DNA of 64,000 nt from Sweltsa coloradensis (taxonomy: Eukaryota; Arthropoda; Insecta; Plecoptera; Chloroperlidae): the NCBI GenBank assembly GCA_024449915.1, contig JAMZAV010000158.1, positions 930,001 to 994,000 of the forward strand. Reading direction: 5' to 3'. The position numbers and the translations under genes were made by a program. The notes under the pieces were generated by a model that was not told the origin of the DNA, ran no database searches, and saw only the letters and a program-made list of their open reading frames with translations. Positions 23,161 to 35,654 of the stretch are shown here, piece after piece (position 1 is the first letter of the stretch; each line of letters starts with the position of its first letter).

Positions 23161-23730
23161 CTAGGAAAACGCTTTAGTCCCGCCGCGTTGATAGATAAGC
23201 GTTTTTGTAAGCTTTTAGTTTGCGTAGGACCACTTTTCCTTTGCAAGTGCTTTTTTAATGCATTGTAGGTGATTGTTGTCAAGTTTCTATTGTTACTTGT
23301 TAATTGTTATTATAAACCTAAAAAACTCATATTTAAACCTTTATTCTATGGATTCTGGCTAACTTTTTCAACTTTTTCTTTCAAAAAGCAATACATAACC
23401 ATTACCTTAATGTACATGTAAAATATGAACGTTGTAGCCTCACCCGTTTGGTCAGAGTCGGCCCAAATGTCACGAAAATATAGCACTAAAAATAGAAAAA
23501 AATCGTAAAAGTACGATATCCATGAGAAATATTTCTTCGATTGTACCAAAAAACAATACACCGGTCTAAGTTAAGAGATTTCCAAGGTCCCCTCAAATTT
23601 TCATCAAGAACGCATATGCCGTTTTTCCCAGTAGAGAGTGAACAAACAGACAAAAAAAACAAACAACAAAACACCCGAGCTAAATTTCTTGGGGGTTCAG
23701 TGAAATTGAAGTCTTCGCTTCGCTCATCCA
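23161..23730 (-). mobile_element. Helentron/HINE-like element, subfamily B, copy B2
   Basis: On the minus strand the element starts TGGATGAGCGAAGCGAAG at 23,730 and ends AACGCGGCGGGACTAAAGCG then TTTTCCTAG at 23,161. Flanks are T on both sides. The 3' stem AACGC/GCGTT is intact. The inverted inner copy of the 5' end is degenerate here (CGCTTATCTATCAACGCG). The core matches B1 and B3, including CACCTACAATGCATT and GGTCCTACGCAAACTAAAA. At about 570 bp it is close to the subfamily's basic length. Frames of 69-81 codons inside it on both strands are not genes. Confidence 0.8.
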
Positions 23731-24069
23731 ATAAGTATGTACCAAATCGAAGATGATTGAATGCTTCCTAAATAGGTTGCTGTCTATAATATCCTCCCAC
23801 ATTATTAATCTCGGTAAGAATAATGATGTTCAATGGATGTTTAGATCGCAAATATGCCAGAAGATGATTTGTATCGATCGATGCCTCAACAACCTGTACA
23901 TAGAAAAGATTATAGGCCTTGTGTATCATTTCATTATTTCCAATTGGATTTTAAGAAGGAAACCTATATTCTACAGTATTTGCAAAATAAGAAAATGTTT
24001 TTAGAAGAGAAAAAAAGATGTAACAGAAAGAAAAATGTTGCCAATCATAGTAAAATCAAGAATGATAAT
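23731..24069. other. Intergenic spacer between two Helentron-like elements
   Basis: About 340 bp separate copies B2 and A2, which lie 5' end to 5' end. Two overlapping plus-strand frames (23,753-24,004; 23,854-24,177) show no known motif. Confidence 0.4.
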
Positions 24070-24841
24070 TGGATGAGCGTAGCGAGAGTAGCGAGCGAAG
24101 CGAAGATTCCATTTCACTACACTGGAGAAAATAATACGGAATGTGTGTTTTTTAATGTATTTTTGTGTGTCTGTTAACACGATTCCGGCTAAACCAATAC
24201 TCCGATTGCGATGAAATTTTATAAAGGCCTTCGAAATCTCTGAACGAAGAACTGCCACATTTTTGAGCGCAATCAAAAAATTATTTATAATGAAAATCGC
24301 AATTTTACGATTTTTTTCGATTTGTAAAAAACTTCTTCAGCTTATAACACCTACATGCTTTATCCGATTTTAATGATTTTTTCACAGAACCTTAATTCTA
24401 TGAATTTAGGTATTCGTGTGCAATTTGAGCTCAATCAAAAAAATATTTTGATGAAAATCGAAATTTTACGTTTTTTCTTCTTTTTGAAAACAATTCTTTG
24501 ACTTATAACAACTACATGATTTATCCGATAGTTAATATTTTTTTCACAGAACCTTAATTTTAAAAATTTCCCATATATTTGTGTAAAATTTGTGCGAAAT
24601 CAATAATTATTTCTTATGAAAATTTCAATATTACGATTTTTTTCCTTTTTTTAAATTACAATTAATTAAAAAAAATTAAAAATTTATGTTATTTTTTCAT
24701 TTAATTTAATTTAATTTTTAAAAAATCTTCAACTTAGTAATGATTTTTTCACAGAACCAGAAAATCCGCATAACACATGGCAGCTCAATGCACCAATTAC
24801 GCTCATCCACAAAACGCGGCGGAACTTAAGCGTTTTCCTAG
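24070..24841 (+). mobile_element. Helentron/HINE-like element, subfamily A, copy A2
   Basis: Starts TGGATGAGCGTAGCGAGAG and ends ACGCTCATCCACAAAACGCG, GCGGAACTTAA, GCGTTTTCCTAG, with T on each side. The 3' stem AAAACGC/GCGTTTT is seven base pairs, the best in the window. Two to three internal repeats of about 150-165 bp carry CACCTACATGCTTTATCC and TTTCACAGAACC; the third unit has decayed into A/T-rich DNA near 24,640-24,730. Extra GTAGCGAGAGTAGCGAGCG near the start expands the 5' motif. There is no coding capacity. Confidence 0.75.
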
Positions 24842-27800
24842 TATCTATCTACTGGGTATGTAGCTAGAGTTGTTAACAAGTTTAATATTTATGTAATTAC
24901 AATTTTTTTTATATAAAACACAAAACCTCGACACGTTGAATGAATAATTGATTGACTGTATGATTGATTGATTTTATTAGCTATCGATTCCAAATGATGA
25001 GCAGGAGATGCATAAATAAGAAAATGAAAAGCACATTGACAAATATAGTAAAATACTCGTTTCCGCGAACACAGTCACTCCACAGTTGAATGAGCTCTTG
25101 GCAATTTTTTTAATACAATATAACGTTCTTTTATTGTCCATTTTAAATCACTTTGCCAAATACAGCAAATTTTCACATACATCCCAAACCGCTTTTTGAC
25201 GACCAATTTTGAACCCCAAAAATTTAACAATTTTTAAACAGTGCTCTGATCTCGAAAAACACACATTCTTACGTGATGTGCAAACCACTGCGCCATTAGA
25301 CAAACGCTGGAACTTGAAGTGATCCAGAATACACCTCTATTCTGCAAAGAATCCTGGTTTGTCCGAGTTCATCTCACGCAACAGTCTTACAGCACGTCCG
25401 GAGGTGAGAGCGATGAGTGACGCTGATACGCAGTACCTACATAAGTGTCTTCTTATGACACTTTGAGCCGCCAATCACGTCTTGCAATCTTCAAGTGGCT
25501 CGCTTGCAGTGAGTGCCCTGCAGAGCTGCTGTTGGCCGTTACGCGAGGAGGGGCACAAAGATACCTTGTTTCTTTTTCAAGTTATGAAATTAAGGGAGCA
25601 TTCAGAGGCTAAATCTACGATTTACGCGAGGTGTGGACGTGTTGGTTTTGTTTAGGATCTCATCTTCTGTTACGCACGTTGCCACACGCCTCCCGGCATT
25701 AACACACGCATTGTACGCATAATCGCGCTCAGGGGTGGACAACACTCTCACTCGTATTCAGGATTATAACAAGTTTTGTCTTTTGGTTCAATACGCGACA
25801 AAACTTTTATTATTTATTTTTAAAATTATTATTTGCGGTACCTTATACTTGAAAACTATTAAAATATAAATTAATTTTAAGAATTTCAATACTCTCTCGG
25901 AGTTTCGTGATTTCTGGTTGTATGATTTACTTTAGAAAGTAAAATAACATAACAGACATAATTTTTTTTAAATTAACTCTGTCCTTTGGCGTTTACATAT
26001 GCACACATGTGTTACAATATATACACAGGCACATAAACTTAGTATGGTACGTGTCAAACCGGTGGAGACACCTATTCATTTCTTCAAAATATTAACACAC
26101 CTCCACGCTATAATAGTGTGCGTATTGTATTAATTAAATTATCCTTCCATTGCAGCTCAACTTACAGCTACGTACTAATTACCTGAATATTTTACCCTTA
26201 ATTTTATTCATTGCAATTCATGACTAGTTAAATAAATACCTGCAAAGATCATTAATTATCATTTTTTACTGACATAAATCATAAAATGCTGAGCACACCG
26301 GATTCAACGGATTGTTTTCAAAGAGGCGAGGGAAAGACTCTTTATTTTATTTTCTATGGCCCTAAGCTTCTTAATTACGTGGTATTGTAAGCCAGGCGAG
26401 TTAATTGGTGCGCGTCTTCACACCCCTGCTCGCATGCATCCCCCTTAAGACGGGAGGATTTGCATACCCCGACTCAAGCATGCACGTGTGCGGACATGTG
26501 AGAAGACCGGTGACAGCTCTCCACACCGTGGGAACACTTCTCGACGACAAGACGCGCACTTAAACGATTTGCAATCAAACGGGGTTTATAGTGTGTGACG
26601 AATACTTTATGTATACATTTTTTAAATTTACTTTTTCTACATTGACCGTAGAGTGTAATAAGTAAGCTAAAATTAACAACAAAAGTGTATATATTATGTA
26701 TTTTATTTATTTGTTGTATATTCTCCTCACTTATAAAAGTATTGAATGGACTACAATTTAATGCACCTTGATTCGTTGGCAAAATAATATCGTGAAGGCT
26801 AATAATTTAGTATATATTTTGTTTTATTAATTTTAATAATGTACTTATACACAATGTATAATAATAAGAATACGTTAAATAAAAAATTAATTGAATGTTG
26901 AATTTTCAAGGTAAACAGTTTTCGGTGAGGAGCTTAGAATATTAAGGGAGTTTCTTCGAACTTAGTTCAGGAAACCTAAATAATATGTATTTGATTCTGT
27001 ATTTAATTTACTTTAAAACAATGCACATTATTAATTGAAATGTAGTTCATTTACGATTAATATACTATTTATTATCACCACAAGACCTAGAAAATTTGCA
27101 GACTACATGTGCAAGTGCAACAGTGGTAAAAAAGCTTAGTGTACAAATATACCAACTTGACCAATGTGGTGTGTACAAACTTCAAATAGGCCTAAAGTTC
27201 TATAAACTCGGGGTTGTTCTGTGTTTCGAGCAACAACCGGACAACTCTCACGATTAAAGCCAAGAAATTCCTCAAGTTCACAATCAAAGCACATCTTAAT
27301 GCAGATTAATGCATAAGGCGTGTGCATAAAACTCCCCATGGACGTAGCGTCGAAGTCTCAAACATTTCTGCATGAATCAGAGTAATCGTTATTTGTAACA
27401 AGAGATTAACGCAACGCCACAATGCCATGATTTCCGAACTAATATTATCGTAAATTAAGTCATAATTCTTCGGTCGCGCCTGGTAAAGTATTATTGCGAT
27501 AAATTGCGCGATGTTGCCTTCAGTGCATAGAAGGCGTAATCTGCATAGCAAACCTTGTTTCTTAATCAGACTTGGTAGGCGCGGCCGACTTGAGGTAATT
27601 AATACAGTTCCATTAAAGTTAACAAAAAGATCATCTTAAATAATTAACAATCGGAATAAAAGTTACGCAGCGATTCTTGAACTAGAGTGTATACTCTGCG
27701 CACAGTTAACTTCAGGCCAACTGGAGCTCCGACTGTATACTCAACGCATAGTCAACTTTATACCACTTAAATGAAAATATACTCAGCCCAGAGCTAGGCT

Positions 27801-28733
27801 AACTTTTACATGGCAGGGACAGGGGTTATGGTTTCATTGATGTTTGACATCTTTAATGACAAATACACAGAAATCAGCTTATTCATATTTTAAGAACGTG
27901 ACATTTATTTTGATATTACAAAAATTACTAACTTTTTAGTGACTAATATACACAGGAAGAATGTTTGTGTTTAGTGCCACAATCATTCATTTATGGCTTA
28001 CATTATTTCAGACGTAAATTCTTCATAATAAGACTGATTTAAAAGTCTTTTTTTTACATATAATAAATCGATGAAGAGTTGTAACTAACAAAAGAAGAAT
28101 GAAAGAAAAGGAAAATGTTCTTCAATTTGTTCAACTTATTGCTCTCCACGCCTTAAAAAAATAAGCATGAGTGCAATCAATGATTTGAAATCTAAACTGA
28201 CTTGTTGTCATAATGCTGTAATAGTCGCGAAAGTACAGTTAAAGCAAGTCTAGACTTAATGCCTTACAAGGTATTTGACTATGTTCGCCTAAGAAAAGAG
28301 AATAACGAATGGTTCTTTCTCTTATGTAAGTAAGACGAGTCTGTCCTAAGACGAGGTGTTACTTGTAGCTAGCACGCCTGCAGTTGCTGCCTGTGGGCGG
28401 ACAATGTGCCACGTCTCATGCAGTGAGGTCCAGAGAGACGATAGTACTCTCCTTCTTTGGGTGAACCGTGTTCTGGAGTCAGCTGTGGTGAATATATAGC
28501 AACTTTAAGATGTGAGCGTCAAACAAACTTCTGGGACCAAAGAGGGAGAAAATCCTTTCAGAAGTACAGAAGTTCCCAGGTAATAATTAAACGAACACTA
28601 TAGGACTATTTTAAGGAAGTATGTTATAAATATAAATGATTTTTTTTTAAATTGTGACATATAACAATGACACTTGAATTGAATTTTTTATCGGTATGCT
28701 CAAAATGGTTCTTTTAATAACTTCATTTATTTA
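24842..28733. other. Intergenic apart from one SINE head
   Basis: Almost 4 kb without a supported gene. Only the SINE-like segment near 25,244-25,312 is recognisable. Near 27,676-27,750 there is a weak direct repeat (GTGTATACTCTGCGCACAGT / CTGTATACTCAACGCATAGT). The 102-codon minus frame 26,474-26,782 has no recognisable features. Confidence 0.45.
25244..25312 (-). mobile_element. tRNA-derived SINE head
   Basis: Minus strand TCTAATGGCGCAGTGGTTTG contains a textbook A box (TGGCGCAGTGG). About 35 bases downstream TTTTTCGAGATCAGAGC is a degenerate B box (one to two mismatches). The body cannot be delimited. Confidence 0.55.
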
Positions 28734-28735
28734 TT

Positions 28736-28776
28736 TTAAAGTATATCCTATTCAGTTATAAAAAACGTATTTAGTA
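28736..28776 (-). repeat. LINE family E 3' end fragment
   Basis: AAAGTATATCCTATTCAGTT followed by ATAAAAAACGTATTTAG is a diverged copy of the motif at 28,880-28,925 and 32,055-32,095, read on the minus strand. Confidence 0.4.
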
Positions 28777-28857
28777 TAAAAATAAATAAAATTTATAGTA
28801 TACAAAACCATTATATTATAACAGCAATGTACTACATTTATGATAACATTATTATAT

Positions 28858-28945
28858 TTATTTATTTTATTTATTTATTTTATTTAACGTCTATCCTATT
28901 CAGTTATAAAAACTGATTTACAAAGGAGGACAACTTTACAAAGGA
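28858..28945 (-). mobile_element. LINE 3' end (family E) with (TTTA)n tail
   Basis: Minus strand reads GTCCTCCTTTGTAAATCAG, TTTTTATAACTGAATAGG, ATAGACGTTAAATAAA and then AATAAATAAA-type repeats. An 'AAATAAATAAA' tail after a conserved word is the usual 3' end of a non-LTR retrotransposon. The segment GGAGGACAACTTTACAAAGG in the plus sequence shows a short internal duplication of ACAAAGGAGGACA. No coding sequence remains. Confidence 0.55.
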
Positions 28946-31900
28946 GGACATGATTATTATTATTATGATAACATTTATTAGTATCAAGATCTTTTGTACT
29001 AAATTGTTATCAAGATTTGAACACAAGAATAAAAATTCACGATCGATGGTTTCTTCCGCAAAAGTTTACTCCCTGATTTGCTGTTCCTGATTTTAAGCAA
29101 TTCTCATGTTCGTTTGTGTGGGATCGTCTAATAAATTAGTTTTTTCTTTTTGTTTTCTTTTTTAATGCTTTTTAGTTTTTTTCTTTCTTTTTTTCCTTTC
29201 TTTTCTTTTTTTCTTTTCTTTTTTCTTTTTTCTTTTCTTTTTTTTCTTTTTTCCACCCCCTTTTTATAAATGTTTAAATGTTTATTAAATATGAAAATGT
29301 TTTATTTCTTAATAGATAATTACAAAACAACTAAGTCAAATATTTTCCGAGAGGTCTACACGATCGAGTTACAGTGTAACACGACCACTCAAAAGCCTCC
29401 TTACGATGCTTCACGCTCATTGAGTTTGAATGACTGAACTGCTAAAACTATCTGTCCCCACCCCAAGTGCGAGAATTCTGTGAGTGCACACAGCACCTGT
29501 GTATCCCTCTTACGAGCTCCCGCCAAAACCTCGAGTTTCAAATAATTTCTTACGAATGTAATTATGTAGCAAAATAATGACACTAAAATGTACCAACTGC
29601 AACAACTTGTAAAAACAGGAATGAAAATATATATTTTACAACCCGCTATTTAACAACGATAATAATTCGGAAAATAGAAAATAAAAACAATGCTATTTAT
29701 TACAGTAATATATTTTAACTTTTAAGCCAATTAAACCAGCACTACTCGAAAATCTCGCGTTTTTTCTTTTAATATTATTCAAAGTCCAAACTGTTAGCAG
29801 AATTGTATTATGTGTCTGGCTAGATAATTGTTTTATTATTTACTTGTCACGAGTGTGTGGTGTCGCGTGCAGGATAAACAAGAGAAGAGAGGTCCAATAA
29901 TAGAAGGTAATAGACAGACGAAGTCAACGATCGGCTATACTCCCATGCTTGCGTGCGCGGTGCGTGGATAGAGAGAGGGGAATAAACTACTTTTTTCGTA
30001 CACATGAATATAACTTTTAGAAGAGGTTTAAATTGTTCCCTACGTATACTTTGCCTTTAAGTTAGATTTAATTGCAGATGTTGATGATGTTTGATCTTCA
30101 CGTCCAACGTTTGGGTTACGATCATACTCGAGAAGATACAGAGTGTGATTTATTATTAAACGACACATGACATATTTTACTCTCAAGACAGGTCAAGAAC
30201 AGCATCATATAATGATTAAACAGAAGGATATTTGTATTTTATACCAAACATTTTGTGAACAAAAAATAAAAGTATAAATCACGATCACCATTTCAAAATT
30301 GCAACTATTCTCCTTATTGAAAAATACAAAAATGGGGAAAAGTAAAATTTCGTATACATTCAAAACAACAATATATTGCCTACAATAGATCAAAAACCGA
30401 TATTCAAATGAAACGCTGTTCATGGGAGTTAAAAAAGAACCATAATAAAAGTTCTAAAAGAAAGCACTCAACATTTGGCTGAGTTTTATTGGAAATTCTG
30501 TAACAAAGAGAAGCCAGTGGGATACACAAGAGTTGATTGCTAAAAAAAAAAAACTAAAAGGGAGTTTAATCTTTTTCTCATTGTCGTCTCAATAAATATT
30601 CGACCTCGATATTTCAAAAGTAATTGAATATCGTTTGTAAGTTTTCCCCCGGCATTAGTATTGTGGCGTTCACGATTGAAGTTATTTTCTCGATTCTTTC
30701 CTTTTCAAATTCAATGCTTTGATGGGGTATTTAAAAATTGTTCGGGAGTTTTTTCGACAAGCTGCTTAGGGCTATTGTATGCTTGAATTGTATAAATACA
30801 ACAAACCTTCCATAAAAATGAAAAATGCGTAATTTCTCTTTGATTGTATGGAAATCTTTTCATCGCTCATATAAAGAGAATAATATCATGGCAAAATAAA
30901 ATGGAATTTATTAATTGAGCCTGTAAGCGTCGATAATAGGATAGAAGTCAAGCTAGATGTTTTAGAGGATTAATTAAATATGTGTATTCCATTGTAACGA
31001 ATTTATTCATTATCCACTTAGCATTTAATTGAAATTCTCTTTTCGAATTGATTTGAATTAAAAGCTTCGAACTCTCGAAAGTCGAACTAGCTATCTAACG
31101 AACAATTTTCTCATGAATTAAGTTGGTAAGTGCGATGAGGCTCGATAATCGACTTGTCGTATCGATTGTATCGCTAGGCAAGGAGGAAACCCGTGTTAGA
31201 GGAATGCATTAATTGCAATAAGCATGCGCAAAAACTAGGAACATTGTTTTCTGAGACGCTCACACAAAACAAGGAGCACAAATCTGTCACGATATCCTAG
31301 GTTACGTGTTCATTAATTACAAGTCTCTGCACTACACTCCGGTAGCAGTCAACTTGACGCCGTGTGAGGAGCTCAATCAACTGCTCCAGTTGCACTCAAC
31401 CTGAACCCACCTGATAGCTGCAATTAAACAGGTGTAGCTGGGCAATTAATAGAACAGATCTCATCAAATAACTGAAGTAGTTTTATTTTACTAACAGCAA
31501 TATTGACATTATGCCACGTTATAAACATTACAGTTAACAAGAAATTATCAATATATACTATATAGTTTAATTGTTTTGTATCAATAATAAACGGGTTACA
31601 CAATGTGTTAAATTTCCGGATTAATTAGAGTTATTGAGCGTGGTTCTTTAGTTGGTGAATGTTAAGGGATAAAAGGGAGTGGGTAAAGACAAATGTTTCA
31701 CATAAAATAAAATAAAAATATTTATCCATATAATAACTCAAAAACACTGTCTATTCACGAAAATTCTCAAATAACCTCCCATTGTTCTTCTGAATAAAAT
31801 TGCTTAATTAATTTTTTATTTTTTAAACTGATATTATTCCCGAATAATATATTTAAATAACAGTAATAAATCAATTAAAATTACAAAAAAACAATTAGTT

Positions 31901-32035
31901 TGACTGAAAACCTGTGTAGGCTCTTTGCCGAAAAACAAGTGAAAAATCCATTTTCCCCCTCATAGAGGGTGCATATTATTTTAGATGGTTGTTTAAGTGT
32001 TATTAGTGTTATTAGCAACCAATTTATTGATTTAT
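28946..32035. other. Intergenic, one polypyrimidine tract
   Basis: Apart from the T/C tract at 29,139-29,254 nothing is recognisable in 3.1 kb. Open frames are at most 72 codons and carry no motif. Confidence 0.5.
29139..29254. repeat. Polypyrimidine (TTTC)n low-complexity tract
   Basis: About 115 bases composed almost wholly of T and C, mostly TTTTC and TTTTTTC words, interrupted once by AATGC and TTAG. Confidence 0.9.
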
Positions 32036-32104
32036 TTTGTATGTATTTATTTATTTAACGTCTATCCTATTCAGTTAAAAAAACTTATTTACAAAGGAGA
32101 AATT
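32036..32104 (-). mobile_element. LINE 3' end (family E)
   Basis: Same terminus as at 28,858-28,945: TATTTATTTATTTAACGTC, TATCCTATTCAGTT, then CTTATTTACAAAGGAG. The plus strand shows the tail first, so the parent element points to minus. Confidence 0.55.
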
Positions 32105-33204
32105 TATAACGACGAAACTGCAGTTGGTACCAATTTTCGTGACCAAACTTTTGTGATTGTCTCTTAACACATGATGCTAATTCTCTGTTAATAAGATGCA
32201 CAGTATGCGTAGCCCCGTCTTGCATGCTATTTATATTAGCAAGTCCTGGCCATGCAACATTGAAGATATTAACTTATTGTTCATTAGTTTGAAGAATGGC
32301 CTCCTCAGCTGTCTCGGGCGCCTTGAATGGCACCTACTATGCGTCTATTGACATCGCCCACCCTCCCTGAATACCAAATGAACGCGATAAACACATTCCA
32401 CTAAAAACGTCAATTCTATTTCCTTTCTCCTCAAAGAAGAAACGCTTTTATTTAGCGTTATTATTTGTACAGCGTTACGGCGGTTTCACAATGTACTAAG
32501 AGCTGCACTTCCATTCAAGATGGCGGGCAACATTGTTAAGAAAGTAGCGAACGTGATGTAAATGAAATAGGTATCTTTTAAAAAAAATATATGTAAATTT
32601 TATCTTTGAAATGCTTTTAGTATGAGATGACATTATGTTTGTATAGAGCGATGTATTTGTACGTACATGCATTTATTTCTCACATTCTGTTATCTATGCA
32701 TATTTGAGTTATTCAGCCCCCGTTCTTAAAAATACAGTTTCCTTTGAAAGAGAAGACTTCTCTAGAATTACTTGTCATTAACAAAAAAACATAAGATTGG
32801 CTACGGGGGAAATAAGACTTATCTATATAGCATCTTAACGACAGAAATAGATTTTCTTCTCGCATGTAAAACAGTTTTTTAATGTTCATGTTTATTTCAA
32901 CAACATTTAAATAAAAAAATAATGTTAGATTTAACTATGACGAGTGTTTTCATCAAAGAGACTGCCCATGTATATTGAATGGCGCCGTAATGTTCTTCAA
33001 AGTACAATCAGAACCAGCAAGAAGTGGAGATAAGCAAGGAGATAACACTATCCGACAATTTGCGCCTAAGAAATAATTATAATATAAATAACACCTTATT
33101 TACTTTCAAACAAGATTTGTGAGATCTCATTAGAATACGGAAAAAAGTAAAGATGAGGAAGTTCTTGGTGGCTATCACTAGCCGCCACTGTCACTAAACT
33201 GTCA
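32105..33204. other. Intergenic, nothing recognised
   Basis: No supported feature up to the left terminal repeat of the 1.9-kb element. Confidence 0.45.
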
Positions 33205-35141
33205 CCCTATGAACACACATACGTTAATGGTTATGGAATTACCAAAATAATACGTATTAACAACCGTTATGCAGAAACATTAAAATAACCGTATCTCGAT
33301 AACGTTTTAAATACGTTTTAATACGGTAACAATTAGTATTTGAAATTATTACATTTTAAAATTTCAAATTCAAAACACATACAAATTGGTAACACCACAA
33401 CGTTAAAATAACGGTATTTAAATAACGTTTTAATAACGTTTTAATACAGTAATAAAGATTACGTTTATTTCATAATTATTAAAATACCAATTTCATATGT
33501 ATAAATTTGTAGTTGCCTAAACGTTACAAATAACTGTGTATTATTAGCGTTTTAATAACGTTATTTATGGTATTTAATATTACCTTTTTTCGTGGTTATT
33601 GAAATACCAACTACAAACGTATAAACTATGGTATTACCGTAACGTTATTTAACGTTATTTCAATAACGTTTCAAAAACGTTTTTATACCGCCATAAATAT
33701 TACAATTAATTCATAGTTATTAAAATACTAATTGAATAATGAATTGTTTTAATGTTATAAGTCAGTCTAAGTTAGTTCTGAGATAACTAAAAAAAGCTGT
33801 GCCGATATTCATTAATCCAATTATTACATATTTCTTTTCTTATTTCTTTTTCCTCCTTCGTGGACTTTTTTATGAGTGAATGCTTTAACTAAATAATAAA
33901 ATGAATTTATTAATAATTAATTAAAACTTTCGACTTGATCTAAGTGTGGTTAATTTCAATGATTAGTTGTTCTATCTCGGAACAATCGTTTTTTTTATAC
34001 ACTGCATCAAAACGACAATTAGAATTGCGCGTTTTCTCGGTATTTCCCTGATACTCTAAAAACAAATTGATTTTTTGCGGCGTAATGAGATTACCAATTA
34101 GTTGTCATACAATTTGAGATAAAGCAAAACATGGAAGTGTAATGTGAATCTCCAGCAATTAATTGCTTACTGTTTCACGAAAGCTCTGCCGTAGTATTAA
34201 TTTGTCTTGGATTTCCCAACTAAAAACCAATAAACCCAATCAACCAATCTAGATAATCCTCTGCTGCACTGTTGTCATTTAAGATTATATTGAAAATAAT
34301 ACTTCATCCCGCTGAAGTTTTGACGAAATTAATTTATGAATTAATAATGTAAGACGGTAAGTTTGTTTACATAACTAAGTAAAAATATCTTCAACGACAT
34401 CAGTTTTTATCTTATGTTTCAAACTAAAATGGATTCTTATTTTGTTGCAAGAGACGCAAGCGCATTTTTGTTCCGCAATGGGACATCTCACACAAAGACT
34501 ACTCGCGCGCGGGCTCCACCTTCTTAAGCTAGCTGACGCGCGACGTACTGCACAGCTGCAGTGGCCGAGTGGATAGCGCGTCCCGATCTGGAGGAAGGTA
34601 TCCCGGGTTCGAGTCCGGGTGTTGGCGATAAAATTTAACCATGTGTATTCTATCTCATCTAACATTAAAAAGTACCCCTTATCTCGGACCGGTGACACAA
34701 AACTCGTAGACTAGAAAGAATTTTTGTTTTAATTAAATTTTTTGATAGTAGCTTTTTTGCATGTCTACTAGATAGCGCTAGTGGACGTTATGAAAAAGTA
34801 TGGTTTAATGTTATTATTACGTATGATAAATACGTATTTATTACGTATGATAAATACGTATTTATTACGTATTTAATACGTATGTAAAACGTTATAATAA
34901 CGTATTATCATACGTATTTATTTTTATTTATTTTTTAAAATTATTTTATTACGTATTAATACGTATGTAATACGTTATAATAACGTATTATCATACGTAT
35001 TTATTACGTTTTCTACAACCGTAATTTAAACGTTAAAGCTATTGACATAGAGACGTTATTACAACGTAAGTATAATACGTATTTACAACCAAGACGCATA
35101 CGTTATAATAACGTTATAATAACGTATGTGTGTTCATAGGG
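33205..35141. mobile_element. 1.94-kb element with 22-bp perfect terminal inverted repeats and subterminal arrays
   Basis: Both ends read CCCTATGAACACACATACGT + TA inward (33,205-33,226 plus; 35,120-35,141 minus) with no mismatch. The left 0.5 kb contains four degenerate repeats of about 122 bp, anchored by AACGTTTTAATAACGTTTT near 33,298, 33,422, 33,546 and 33,664. The right 0.35 kb contains two copies of an 85-bp unit (34,863 and 34,948) with ACGTTATAATAACGTATT and TATCATACGTATTT. The short words AACGTTAT and TACGTATT recur throughout, as expected of subterminal binding sites. There is no transposase frame. A tRNA-derived SINE head lies inside at 34,555-34,627. Flanks (TGTCA left, CAATT right) show no clear target duplication, so I cannot assign a superfamily. 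The CCCT start recalls piggyBac, but TTAA flanks are absent. Confidence 0.8.
34555..34627 (+). mobile_element. tRNA-derived SINE head or tRNA pseudogene
   Basis: GCTGCAGTGGCCGAGTGGAT gives an A box (TGGCCGAGTGG, perfect) at tRNA position 8, and TCCCGGGTTCGAGTCCGGG a perfect T arm with B box. The acceptor stem pairs only in its outer four pairs (two of them G-U) and the anticodon arm does not fold, so it is not a working tRNA. The 107-codon minus frame across it is not a gene. Confidence 0.7.
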
Positions 35142-35269
35142 CAATTATTATTAACATTGAAAAATTGTAGTTTTTATAATATTTTGTTATATTAATCTTT
35201 GTTTGTCATACTCATTCATGTATTTGTTGTTTATGTCCTTTGGCTTTGTAATATTGATGTGTATAGTTT

Positions 35270-35336
35270 ATATATTATTTATTTGTATTTATAATATGTA
35301 AAATGGTTATGAGGAAGAACAATCAATCAATAAATA
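35270..35336 (+). mobile_element. LINE 3' end with AATC/AAAT tail
   Basis: ATGTAAAATGGTTATGAGG, AAGAACAATCAATCAATAAA and TAAA resemble the 3' end of a non-LTR element. The tail meets family D copy D1 directly, so this tail and D1's own tail (D1 lies on minus) are fused back to back. Confidence 0.4.
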
Positions 35337-35614
35337 AATTGTATTTAGAGTCTACACACTCAGTCATATAACTGATTTTCAGTGGGGGACAGTAAACAAA
35401 AGCGACGAAGCCAACCCTGTAGTCCCCGACGCAATCGACGAGTGATTTTTTAAAAATTAGAAATATAGCAATCAGTGGGATGGACAGTGCGAACACCCGC
35501 GGATCAACGCCAGAATCAACAAGGCCGATTCAGAACAACTTTAAATTTATTATGTGCCTCGTTGCTAGGACGGCTCCAAAGTCATCGTTTACAAATTCCT
35601 AAGACAAGAATTGA
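35337..35614 (-). repeat. Family D repeat, uninterrupted copy D1
   Basis: Landmarks on the plus strand: GTATTTAGAGTCTACACACT, ATATAACTGATTTTCAGTGG, CCCCGACGCAATCGACGAG, ATAGCAATCAGTGGGATGG, CAGTGCGAACACCC, GGATCAACGCCAGAATCAAC and TATTATGTGCCTCGTTG, ending near CCTAAGACAAGAATTG. The same order, reverse complemented, is found at 60.33-61.58 kb, where it is interrupted. The (AAAT)n at one end suggests a retroposon pointing to minus. No open frame. Confidence 0.7.
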
Positions 35615-35654
35615 TGGACTTAAGTTTAAATCAGAAGTTAAAATCTTCTGACTT

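Noticed and set aside
34555..34627. Functional tRNA gene
   Set aside because: The A and B boxes are intact but the acceptor stem pairs only in the outer four positions and no anticodon stem forms.
33205..35141. piggyBac-type assignment from the CCCT start
   Set aside because: No TTAA at either boundary and no transposase; the start alone is too little.
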